Positions 53,154 to 61,405 of a DNA stretch of 64,000 nt are shown here, piece after piece. Positions within the stretch are counted from its first letter, which is position 1. Every line of letters begins with the position of its first letter. The DNA is taken from the NCBI GenBank assembly GCA_024711125.1, contig JANJTM010000029.1, forward strand, positions 1 through 64,000, in the 5' to 3' direction. The notes beneath the pieces were generated by a model, which worked only from the letters and a program-made list of their open reading frames with translations, did no database searches and was not told the origin of the DNA. The translations under genes were made by a program, and so were the position numbers. Source of the stretch: Rhodothermales bacterium (GTDB taxonomy: Bacteria; Bacteroidota; Rhodothermia; Rhodothermales; UBA10348).

Positions 53154-55964
53154 ATGCCCGCCGATATGCACGATATATCGAATATCCGCGAGAGCCAGGT
53201 GCATCGATCCCACCGTCCACCCCGTCCGGAGGCAGCGCCGGAGACCGTCGTCCCGGTCCCCACGGCCCATCCGTCCGATTCGGACGCGGCGACGTACCTG
53301 CGCATCGCTTTCGGCTCGGCCGCCGCGATCCTTGCCTCGCTCGTCCTCCTTTGGGCGGTGGTTTCCCTCGCCGCGGGCTCCCTCGGCTTCACGACCCATT
53401 CGGCCTTCCTGCTGCTCACCGCCCTCGCGGGCACGGCGGCCGGGGCACTGCGCCGGGCCCTGGTCACGCATACGGAGGAGCTCGGAGAATTCGAGTTTTC
53501 GATGGAGTCGTCGTCAGCCCGCCAGGTCGCCGCCGAGAGCGCGCTCCTGGTATACCGCGACATGCTCCAGGAAGCCGGCATCGGGTGGTATCGCCTCGAT
53601 GCGGAGGGGCACCTCATCACGGCGACCCAGGCGACCGTCGATCTGCTCGGGTACGCGTCGGTCGACCAGATGCGGGAGGCCTACGACGGTCGCATTTTCC
53701 CGGCCTCGGAACACCGCAAGGCCGTGCTGAGCGCCCTGCGTGCGGTAGGGGAGGTGCGCGGACACTCGGCCTCCTGGCCCACCGCGCAGGGCGACATCCT
53801 GCAGGTGCGCGATTCGGCGCGGACGATCCGAGACCACGAAGGCAAGATCCTGTACATCGAGGGATTCGTCTCGGCCGACACCTGGGCGCCCGGCAGCGAC
53901 GCGCGAATCCAGCGCCTGGAAGCCGAACTCTCGGCCGCACGGGCCGAACTGGTGGAAGCCCCGCGCGCGGGCGCTCAGCCCGCGGGCGACCTGCAGTACG
54001 TCGCCCACATGAGCCACGAACTGCGCACGCCGCTGGGCGCCATCGTCGGCTCGGTCGCCCTCCTCGAGAACGCCCGTCTCGACCGTTCGCACCGGGAGCT
54101 GGTCGAGAACATCCGGAGTGCGGCAGACAGCCTGCTGTCGATCGTCGACCATACCCTCGAGTATTCCCGCCTCGACTCCGGAACCATCGATCTCGCATCG
54201 GATCCGGTCGACGCCCGGGCGTGCATCGAGGACGCGGTGTCGGCTTTCGCCCAGCGGGCCGCCGACAAGGGTATCGAACTCGCATACCGGATCGCCGACC
54301 ACGTGCCGGAGGCGTTCCACGGCGACGCGGTGCGCCTGCGCGAGATTCTGACCAACCTGCTCTCGAATGCCGTCCGGTACACGACGGAGGGCGAGATCCT
54401 CGTGCGGCTTGACGGTGAGCCGGCGGCCAACGGACGTTTCGAATACCGGTTCACGGTGCGCGACACGGGACCGGGCATTCCCCCGGAACGGCTGCGCGCC
54501 GTGTTCGAGCCGTGGTTCCGCGCCGATCCCGAAACCGGGCGTCCGTCCGGCGGCACCGGCCTGGGTCTCACCGTGGCCCGCATGCTGGTGGAACGCATGG
54601 GCGGAACCATCGACGTGCAGTCCCAACCCGGCAACGGGTCCACGTTCCGGTTCTCGATCCCTGCCCGCCCGGCGCCCGATCCCGGCCGCGTCGACGCGCG
54701 CCCGGTCGCGGGCCTCCGCGCCCTGCTGTTCGACGACCGATCCTCCTCGCGGTCGCACCTCTCGGCCCTTCTCGAGTCGCTGCACCTGAGCGTCAACGCC
54801 ACGAACCGGGCCGACCTCGCCGTGGACCTGCTGCGCGGGGATTCCACGTTCGACCTCGTGGTGGTCAGCGAGGCTTCGGCCGTGAACGCCGTCGCTTTCG
54901 CGTCCCGGCTGCGCAGCCAGGGAATCGCCGCCCAGCTCCCGATCGTGCTCGTCCTTCCGGTGGGCGCGACCTCCGACGCGCCCACCCTTCCCCGGTGCAG
55001 CGTGATCGCCCGGCCGCTGCGCCGTGATCGCCTCGTCGAGGTCCTTACGGAAGCGGTCGGCCCCGACCCCTCGTCGGGACGGCAGACCCGCAAGACCTCC
55101 GGCTCGCTCTCGGTCCTCGTGGCCGAAGACGATTCGGTCAACGGACGCGTCATCACCCGGATGATCGAACGCCTGGGCCACAAGGCGACGCTCGTGGAAC
55201 GCGGGGACGCGGTGGCCGAAGCCGCGGAGACCGCCCGCTACGACGTGCTGCTGCTCGACGTACGCCTGCCCGGGCTCACGGGCCCGGAAGCCGCACGCGC
55301 GGTGCAACAGCGCCTCGGACCCGTCCGCGGCGTTCCCGCCATGATCGGAATGACGGCCTCCACCGATCGCGCCGAACACCGGGAGTGCCTGGACGCGGGC
55401 ATGTCGGCATGCCTGCTCAAACCAATCACGCCCCAGGTGCTGGGAGCGGCGCTCGAGCGCGCCGCCGCCCTCCCCGCGCAGGTCCCGGACGCCGGCACGG
55501 CCGCTCCCGCCCCCGATCTCGGCCGATGGATCGGCGAAAGTGACTCCGCGGACGCCCTCTTCGAAGGAGCCGAACCGGTTGCCGTGGCCGCCGAATCCGC
55601 GCCGGCCGCCGACGATCCGGTCACCGCCTCGATCCGGAGGGCGACCGCCTCCCGGTTCCGGAACGACCGGGCGGCCGTGGCCTCGGCCCTGATGAGCATC
55701 GAGCGGTCCACCCCCGAACGTCTGCGCGAACTGCAGGCCGCGCTGGAGTCGGGCGACTTCCACCGGTTGGCGGAACTGGCCGCCCGGCTGAAGGACGAAT
55801 GCACCGCCGTCGGCCTCAGCCGGCCCGCCGCGCTGGCCAAGGCGCTCGAAGCGACCAGCCGGGGCAATCCCCGCCCGGCCGCCGCCCTTCCGTTCGTGCG
55901 GGCGATTCAGGCCGCGTTCGACGACGTCATGCCGGTAGTGCGGCGCGAGCGCTCGCGGCTTTGA
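53154..55964 (+). CDS. Hybrid sensor histidine kinase with two receiver domains and a degenerate Hpt
   Basis: 936 residues. Two membrane helices (about 48-100, little periplasmic loop), a PAS domain (about 135-245), HisKA with His288 in HMSHELRTPLG, an ATPase domain with NLLSNAVRYT, DTGPGIPPERL and GGTGLGLTVARML. Then receiver 1 (about 520-640), in which the phospho-acceptor region reads DLVVVSEAS and lacks the Asp; receiver 2 (about 655-770) with Asp702 in YDVLLLDVRLPG; and a C-terminal Hpt-like helical domain where AARLKDECTAVG lacks the phospho-His. Signal output is therefore unclear. The start could also be the ATG at 53166. Confidence 0.88.
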   Translation: MPADMHDISNIRESQVHRSHRPPRPEAAPETVVPVPTAHPSDSDAATYLRIAFGSAAAILASLVLLWAVVSLAAGSLGFTTHSAFLLLTALAGTAAGALRRALVTHTEELGEFEFSMESSSARQVAAESALLVYRDMLQEAGIGWYRLDAEGHLITATQATVDLLGYASVDQMREAYDGRIFPASEHRKAVLSALRAVGEVRGHSASWPTAQGDILQVRDSARTIRDHEGKILYIEGFVSADTWAPGSDARIQRLEAELSAARAELVEAPRAGAQPAGDLQYVAHMSHELRTPLGAIVGSVALLENARLDRSHRELVENIRSAADSLLSIVDHTLEYSRLDSGTIDLASDPVDARACIEDAVSAFAQRAADKGIELAYRIADHVPEAFHGDAVRLREILTNLLSNAVRYTTEGEILVRLDGEPAANGRFEYRFTVRDTGPGIPPERLRAVFEPWFRADPETGRPSGGTGLGLTVARMLVERMGGTIDVQSQPGNGSTFRFSIPARPAPDPGRVDARPVAGLRALLFDDRSSSRSHLSALLESLHLSVNATNRADLAVDLLRGDSTFDLVVVSEASAVNAVAFASRLRSQGIAAQLPIVLVLPVGATSDAPTLPRCSVIARPLRRDRLVEVLTEAVGPDPSSGRQTRKTSGSLSVLVAEDDSVNGRVITRMIERLGHKATLVERGDAVAEAAETARYDVLLLDVRLPGLTGPEAARAVQQRLGPVRGVPAMIGMTASTDRAEHRECLDAGMSACLLKPITPQVLGAALERAAALPAQVPDAGTAAPAPDLGRWIGESDSADALFEGAEPVAVAAESAPAADDPVTASIRRATASRFRNDRAAVASALMSIERSTPERLRELQAALESGDFHRLAELAARLKDECTAVGLSRPAALAKALEATSRGNPRPAAALPFVRAIQAAFDDVMPVVRRERSRL
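53168..53180. promoter_or_regulatory. GCACGATATATCG element, identical to one in the arsR operator
   Basis: This 13-mer is the same as positions 25938-25950 of the arsR region and contains the palindrome CGATATATCG. It lies at the 5' end of the kinase frame, in the divergent promoter space with the unknown gene. Whether it is an operator depends on the true kinase start. Confidence 0.35.
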
Positions 55965-55995
55965 TCCGAAGCCGTCCGTGGGCGATCTTCGCCCC

Positions 55996-57132
55996 ATGTG
56001 CACGGCATCCGATTCCTACCTGGCCCAGGTCGGGCAGCCTCCCGTCCTCGCGGCCCGCGCGCCCGGCCGCGTCGAATTCATCGGCAACCACACGGACTAC
56101 AACGGGGGCCTGGTCCTCGGCGCCGCGGTGGACCGCTACCTGTCCGTGGCCCTTGGGCCCGGTCGCGAGCCCGGAGTCCGCGTTCGTAGCGTGGATCACG
56201 GTCTGCCCGTCTCGTTCGCGCCCGGTGCGGTCCCGTCCGGAAGCTGGGCCGCGTATCCCGCCGGGGTCGTGGCCGTCCTCGCCGAGCGGACCGATATCCC
56301 ACCGTGCGAACTCGTTTTCGCCTCGGACCTGCCCGTGGGCGCCGGGCTCAGTTCCAGTGCGGCGATCGAGACGGCCACCGCCTGCGCGCTCGACGCGTGG
56401 CTGGGACTCGGAATGTCGCGCGCCGACCTCGCGCGGGCCTGCCGCCGTGCCGAGAACGAACACGTCGGGGTTCCGTGCGGGATCCTCGACCAGGCCGTGG
56501 TCACGTTCGGAAGACAGGGCCACCTGGTGCGCGTGGATGCGGCGGCCGAGGTGTTCGAGACGATACCCGTTCCGGGCGAGACGCGCCTCTGGATCTTCGA
56601 CTCGGGCGTTCGGCACCGGCTGACCGACGGCCATTACGCGGCACGCCACCGCGAGTGCGGCGAGGCGTTCGCCGTGCTGTCTGCCGACCGCAGGGACCTG
56701 CCGGGGCTGGCACACATCGACCCCGACGCCGTCGAAGCCGCGCGCGGCCGTCTTTCCGATGCCGCCTGGCGGCGCGCACGGCACGTCACGACCGAGCACC
56801 GACGCGTGCAGAACGTCATCCGGCTGCTCGGACTGGGTCGCCTCAAGGAGGCGGGCGCAGAACTGTTCGCCTCCCACCGATCCTCGCGCGACGACTTCGC
56901 GAACTCGACACCCGAACTCGACCTGCTCGTGGACCGCCTTTCGCAGGAACCGTCCGTTTTCGGCGCCCGGCTGACCGGCGGAGGATTCGGCGGCGCCGTG
57001 CTCGCCTGGACCGACCCGTCGTTCGGCGTGCGCGAGGCCGACGCGGTCTGCCGACTCTTCGAGACCCGTTACGGCCGCCGACCGTCCGTGCTCGCCTGCC
57101 GGGCCAGCGACGGCGTGGGCCTCGTTTCCTGA
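55996..57132 (+). CDS. galK: Galactokinase (GHMP kinase)
   Basis: 378 residues from ATG 55996 (a GTG at 55978 is less likely). Galactose-binding APGRVEFIGNHTDYNGG, the phosphate loop LPVGAGLSSSAAIE, CGILDQAVVTFG with the catalytic Asp, and the GHMP C-terminal motif RLTGGGFGGAVLA. It phosphorylates galactose at C1. It heads a plus-strand run with the GH29 enzyme and the dehydratase. Confidence 0.92.
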   Translation: MCTASDSYLAQVGQPPVLAARAPGRVEFIGNHTDYNGGLVLGAAVDRYLSVALGPGREPGVRVRSVDHGLPVSFAPGAVPSGSWAAYPAGVVAVLAERTDIPPCELVFASDLPVGAGLSSSAAIETATACALDAWLGLGMSRADLARACRRAENEHVGVPCGILDQAVVTFGRQGHLVRVDAAAEVFETIPVPGETRLWIFDSGVRHRLTDGHYAARHRECGEAFAVLSADRRDLPGLAHIDPDAVEAARGRLSDAAWRRARHVTTEHRRVQNVIRLLGLGRLKEAGAELFASHRSSRDDFANSTPELDLLVDRLSQEPSVFGARLTGGGFGGAVLAWTDPSFGVREADAVCRLFETRYGRRPSVLACRASDGVGLVS

Positions 57133-57149
57133 ACCCTGCTTCGCCCCCG

Positions 57150-58631
57150 ATGAGACGCTCCCACCGTATCGTGCGGCACGGCGCCGCGACGGCGCTCTTC
57201 GTCCTCGCCCTGGCATCCGCTGCCGACGTCCGGGCGCAGGACCCTTCCGACCCGGTCACCCCGCCCAGGCCTTTCCTGCCGATCCCCACCGCGGCCCAAC
57301 TCGACTGGCAGCGGGACGAGCTCCGGCTCTTCGTGCATTTCGGCGTCAACACCTTCTCGGACCGCGAGTGGGGCACGGGATCGGAAGACCCGGCCTCCTT
57401 CGTTCCGCGGGACCTCGATCCCGCCCAGTGGGCGCGCGTGGCCGCACGGAACGGGTTCCGCGCGATCGTGCTGACGGCCAAGCACCACGACGGGTTCGCG
57501 CTCTGGCCGACCCGCTACTCCCGTCATTCGGTCGCCTCGTCCCCGTGGCTCGACGGACGCGGTGACGTCGTGGAATCGCTGGCGCTTGCCGTGCGGGCCC
57601 ACGGGCTCAAGCTCGGCCTGTACCTGTCCCCCTGGGACCGCCACGAACCCTCGTACGGCGACGGCGAGGCCTACAACGCGTTCTACCTGGGCCAGCTGCG
57701 CGAGCTGCTGACCCACTACGGCCGCGTGCACGAGGTCTGGTTCGACGGCGCCAAGGGCGAAGACGCGCGGGATATGGAGTACGATTTTGCCGCCTACTGG
57801 GCCACGGTGCGGCAGCTGCAGCCCGAGGCGGTGATCTTCTCGGACGCCGGCCCCGACGTGCGCTGGATCGGCAACGAGGCGGGCTTCGCGGGCGAGACCA
57901 ACTGGTCCACCTACGACCGTTCGAAGGTGGGCGTCGGCATGCACGGCATCCAGGCGTACCTGAACACGGGCGAACGCGGCGCGCCCGACTGGACGCCCGG
58001 CGAGTGCGACGTCTCGATCCGCCCGGGCTGGTTCTACCACCCGCAGGAGCGCCCCAAGACCCTCGCCCGCCTGCTCGAGATCTACTACGGCTCGGTCGGA
58101 CGCAACTGCCTGCTGCTGCTCAACGTGCCCCCGAACCCCGCCGGCCGCTTCGACGAGGCCGACGTCGCCGCCTTGGACTCGCTGGGCGCGGCCGTCCGCA
58201 CGGTTTTCGGGCGGAATCTGGCGGAGGGCGCGACCGTCGAGGCGTCGTCGGTGCGGGGTGCGTCACCCCGATTCGGTGGCGACGCGACGCTCGACGCCGA
58301 TCCGGACACGTTCTGGGCTTCCGATCCGGGCGCGGAAGGGCACGCCTTGACCTACCGGTTCGCAGAGCCCGTGCGTTTCAACGTGGTCCGGCTGCAGGAA
58401 CCCGTGCACCTGGGCCAGCGCGTGGCGGCGTACCGTGTCGAGGCGTGGGTCGACGGATCCTGGAGGGAAATCGCCCGCGGAACGACCGTAGGGCACAAGA
58501 AACTCGACCGCCTGCCCGGTCCCGTGACCACAACGGCGATGCGTGTGACCGTGGATGATGCGCTGGAGACGCCGCTGCTGTCGGAATTCGGCCTCCACTT
58601 CGACCCCTGGGCTCCCGGCGCGACTCCCTGA
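57150..58631 (+). CDS. GH29 alpha-L-fucosidase, secreted, with C-terminal F5/8-type domain
   Basis: 493 residues. Signal peptide ending at VRAQDP. The GH29 barrel shows LRLFVHFGVNTFSDREWG, LTAKHHDGFALWPTRYS, GLYLSPWDRH, and the nucleophile-bearing EVWFDGAKG, then RNCLLLLNVPPNPAG. The last ~140 residues (ASSVRGASPRFGGDATLD onwards) resemble a discoidin/F5-8C carbohydrate-binding domain. It releases fucose from glycans in the periplasm. It follows galK by 17 bp. Confidence 0.9.
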   Translation: MRRSHRIVRHGAATALFVLALASAADVRAQDPSDPVTPPRPFLPIPTAAQLDWQRDELRLFVHFGVNTFSDREWGTGSEDPASFVPRDLDPAQWARVAARNGFRAIVLTAKHHDGFALWPTRYSRHSVASSPWLDGRGDVVESLALAVRAHGLKLGLYLSPWDRHEPSYGDGEAYNAFYLGQLRELLTHYGRVHEVWFDGAKGEDARDMEYDFAAYWATVRQLQPEAVIFSDAGPDVRWIGNEAGFAGETNWSTYDRSKVGVGMHGIQAYLNTGERGAPDWTPGECDVSIRPGWFYHPQERPKTLARLLEIYYGSVGRNCLLLLNVPPNPAGRFDEADVAALDSLGAAVRTVFGRNLAEGATVEASSVRGASPRFGGDATLDADPDTFWASDPGAEGHALTYRFAEPVRFNVVRLQEPVHLGQRVAAYRVEAWVDGSWREIARGTTVGHKKLDRLPGPVTTTAMRVTVDDALETPLLSEFGLHFDPWAPGATP

Positions 58632-58642
58632 TTCCCGACACG

Positions 58643-59677
58643 ATGCTCGACCTGTCCCCGCTGTCCCGCTGGGCGCCGCGTCCCGGTACGAAGACGGTGA
58701 CCACCATCGACGCCCACACAGGCGGCGAGCCCTTCCGCGTCGTCGTGGACGGGGCGGAACCGCCTCGCGGCGAGACGATCCTGGCCCGGCGCCGGGACGC
58801 GAGGGAGCGATTGGACACCCTGCGCACCGCGCTGATGTGGGAGCCCCGCGGCCACGCCGACATGTACGGGTGCCTGCTCACGGGACCGGTGACTCCGGGG
58901 GCCGACCTGGGCGTACTCTTCCTGCACAACGAGGGGTACAGCTCGATGTGCGGCCACGGCATCATCGCGCTCGTCACCGTGCTGCACGAAACCGGCTGCC
59001 TGCCCGGCGAAGGAGACCGGCTCGTGCGCATCGACACGCCGGCCGGACTCGTCTCGGCCACCGCCCACCGGACGGCCGGGCGTCTCGACCGGGTCTCGTT
59101 CGAGAACGTGCCGTCGTTCGTCCAGTCGTCCGGCCGTATCGTCGAGGTGCCCGGGTACGGACCGGTACGCTATGACCTCGCCTTCGGCGGAGCCTTCTAT
59201 GCTTTCGTCGACGCCCGGGGGCTGGACCTTCCGCTCGAACCCGCCTCCTACCGGCGTATCATCGATGCCGGCATGGCCGTCAAGCGCGCCGTCGCCGCGT
59301 TCGAGCCGCCTGAACATCCGTTCGAACCCGACCTCTCGTTCCTCTACGGCACGATCTTCACGGCGCCGTCGTCCGGCGCCGACTCGCGGCACGTCTGCGT
59401 CTTCGCCGACGGTGAGGTCGACCGCTCGCCGACGGGCACCGGCGTCAGTGCGCGGGTGGCCCTCCTGCACTTTTCGGGGGACATGCCGGTGGACCGACCC
59501 GTACGAATCGATTCGATCGTCTCCTCGGCCTTCGACGGCGAAGCCGTCCTGGAAACCACCTTCGGTCCCCACGCGGCCGTGGTGCCCCGCGTGTCCGGCC
59601 GCGCCTGGATCTGCGGCCACAACACGTGGATCCTCGATCCGGAGGACCCCTGGTCCGACGGCTTCTTCCTGCGCTGA
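58643..59677 (+). CDS. Proline racemase-family enzyme, probable trans-3-hydroxy-L-proline dehydratase
   Basis: 344 residues. [14 protein letters not shown] and the first catalytic site SMCGHG with Cys103 are intact. In the second site the motif reads DRSPTGTG, so Thr264 replaces the second Cys. This Cys/Thr pair is the established signature of trans-3-hydroxy-L-proline dehydratases, which make delta1-pyrroline-2-carboxylate, as opposed to the Cys/Cys racemases and epimerases. It starts 11 bp after the fucosidase gene. Confidence 0.85.
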   Translation: MLDLSPLSRWAPRPGTKTVTTIDAHTGGEPFRVVVDGAEPPRGETILARRRDARERLDTLRTALMWEPRGHADMYGCLLTGPVTPGADLGVLFLHNEGYSSMCGHGIIALVTVLHETGCLPGEGDRLVRIDTPAGLVSATAHRTAGRLDRVSFENVPSFVQSSGRIVEVPGYGPVRYDLAFGGAFYAFVDARGLDLPLEPASYRRIIDAGMAVKRAVAAFEPPEHPFEPDLSFLYGTIFTAPSSGADSRHVCVFADGEVDRSPTGTGVSARVALLHFSGDMPVDRPVRIDSIVSSAFDGEAVLETTFGPHAAVVPRVSGRAWICGHNTWILDPEDPWSDGFFLR

Positions 59678-59766
59678 AGCACGAATCCGGAGGCGCGGGC
59701 GAAACGTTCGCCCCTTCCGACCCACTCACGGGAAAGCCGAGCCGCCCCCGCCCGGAACCCATCGCC

Positions 59767-60672
59767 ATGCATACGATCCGCACCCCGGACCTGCCCTCGC
59801 GGGAAATCACCGACGAGGCCCTGTACTGGAATCGCCGAGAGTGGCTCAAGGCCGCCGGTTTCGTCGCGGCCGCGCTTCCGCTCGCACCCTCGACGCTCGC
59901 GGCCACCCGCGGCGACGACGACGAACTGACGCCGTGGGAGACCGTCACGGGCTACAACAACTTCTACGAATTCGGAACGGGAAAGGAGGACCCCAAGCGC
60001 AACGCCCAGGGGTTCGTGACCAACCCCTGGTCCGTGGAAGTGTCCGGCGAGGTGAAGAACCCCCGGACGTGGGACCTCGATGATCTGATCCGTGGCCTGG
60101 CGGTTGAGGAGCGCGTCTACCGGATGCGCTGCGTGGAGGCGTGGAGCATGGTCATTCCGTGGAACGGCTTCCGGCTCCGGGACCTCATCGACCGCCTCGA
60201 GCCGACCTCCAAGGCGCGGTTCGTCGAATTCACCACGCTACACGACGTGCGGCGCATGCCCGGTCAGCGGTCCTCGATCCTCGACTGGCCGTACACCGAG
60301 GCGCTGCGGATGGACGAGGCCATGCACCCGCTCACCCTGATGGTCACCGGGGTGTACGGGAAGACGCTACCCCCGCAGAACGGCGCGCCGCTACGGCTCA
60401 TCGTCCCCTGGAAGTACGGGTTCAAGGGCGGCAAGTCCATCGTGCGCATACGGTTCACCCAGCGGCAACCGCTTACGACGTGGAACGTCATGGCGCCGCA
60501 CGAATACGGGTTCTACGCCAACGTGAACCCGAACGTGGACCACCCGCGCTGGAGCCAGAAGAAGGAGCGCCGGCTCGGCGAGTTCTTCCGTCGCGACACG
60601 CTGATGTTCAACGGGTACGCCGACGAGGTCGCGTCGCTGTACACCGGCATGGACCTCCGGCGCAATTACTGA
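59767..60672 (+). CDS. msrP: Protein-methionine-sulfoxide reductase catalytic subunit, molybdopterin type
   Basis: 301 residues. Twin-arginine signal [11 protein letters not shown]. Sulfite-oxidase-fold MsrP (YedY) domain: [16 protein letters not shown], the Mo-ligand Cys122 in [15 protein letters not shown], and [15 protein letters not shown] with [15 protein letters not shown]. It repairs oxidised methionine in periplasmic proteins using electrons from MsrQ, encoded 1 bp downstream. Confidence 0.94.
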   Translation: MHTIRTPDLPSREITDEALYWNRREWLKAAGFVAAALPLAPSTLAATRGDDDELTPWETVTGYNNFYEFGTGKEDPKRNAQGFVTNPWSVEVSGEVKNPRTWDLDDLIRGLAVEERVYRMRCVEAWSMVIPWNGFRLRDLIDRLEPTSKARFVEFTTLHDVRRMPGQRSSILDWPYTEALRMDEAMHPLTLMVTGVYGKTLPPQNGAPLRLIVPWKYGFKGGKSIVRIRFTQRQPLTTWNVMAPHEYGFYANVNPNVDHPRWSQKKERRLGEFFRRDTLMFNGYADEVASLYTGMDLRRNY

Positions 60673-60673
60673 G

Positions 60674-61318
60674 GTGGAACCGGTCGCCGCACAGGGTCCA
60701 CGCCGGGTCCCGGGGTCGCCGAGACCGGGCGCGCCGCGCCGTCGCTGGGTTCCGATCGCCAAGGTCGGCGTCTGGGCCGCGGCGCTCGTGCCCCTCCTGG
60801 TCCTCTCGTGGGGCCTCGCCGGGGGATTCCATGTGGTCGATCCGGTCGAGGAGATCCAGCGGCGCACCGGGATCGCCATTCTCGTTCTGCTGTTCGCGAC
60901 ACTGTCCGTGACCCCGCTGCGGCGCATCACGGGCTGGAATTCGCTGATCCGGTTCCGTCGCCTGCTGGGGCTTTTCGCGTTCTTCTACGCCGTGCTGCAC
61001 GCGTTTTCGTATTTCGTATTCGACCAGGAACTGTCCTTCCCGGCGATCTCGGCCGACGTTGCCGAACATCCGTGGGTGCTGGTAGGCCTCCTCTCGTTCG
61101 TGCTCATGATCCCGCTCGCCGTGACCAGCACGCAGGGATGGATCCGACGGCTGGGCGGGATGGCCTGGTCAGGCCTCCACGCCCTCGTATACCCGATCGC
61201 CATCTTCGGCGTGCTGCATTTCTGGTGGCTCGTCAAGGCCGACGTCACCGAACCGGCGATCTACGCCGCGGTCCTCGCGGTCCTGCTCGTCGCGCGCTTC
61301 CTCGTGCGCCGGCGCTGA
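60674..61318 (+). CDS. msrQ: MsrQ haem-binding membrane subunit
   Basis: 214 residues from GTG. Six predicted helices, with LGLFAFFYAVLHAFSYFVFD and LHALVYPIAIFGVLHFWWLVK giving the haem-ligand His residues of the ferric-reductase-like family. It passes electrons from the quinone pool to MsrP. Ten Arg/Pro-rich residues precede the first helix. Confidence 0.92.
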   Translation: MEPVAAQGPRRVPGSPRPGAPRRRWVPIAKVGVWAAALVPLLVLSWGLAGGFHVVDPVEEIQRRTGIAILVLLFATLSVTPLRRITGWNSLIRFRRLLGLFAFFYAVLHAFSYFVFDQELSFPAISADVAEHPWVLVGLLSFVLMIPLAVTSTQGWIRRLGGMAWSGLHALVYPIAIFGVLHFWWLVKADVTEPAIYAAVLAVLLVARFLVRRR

Positions 61319-61405
61319 GCGAAGAGCGGACCCCTCGCGCCGGGTGTGCCCGGGCAACCGTCGCGCTTGCGTATACTCGGGCGAGAACCCGAGACCCCGA
61401 CGCCC

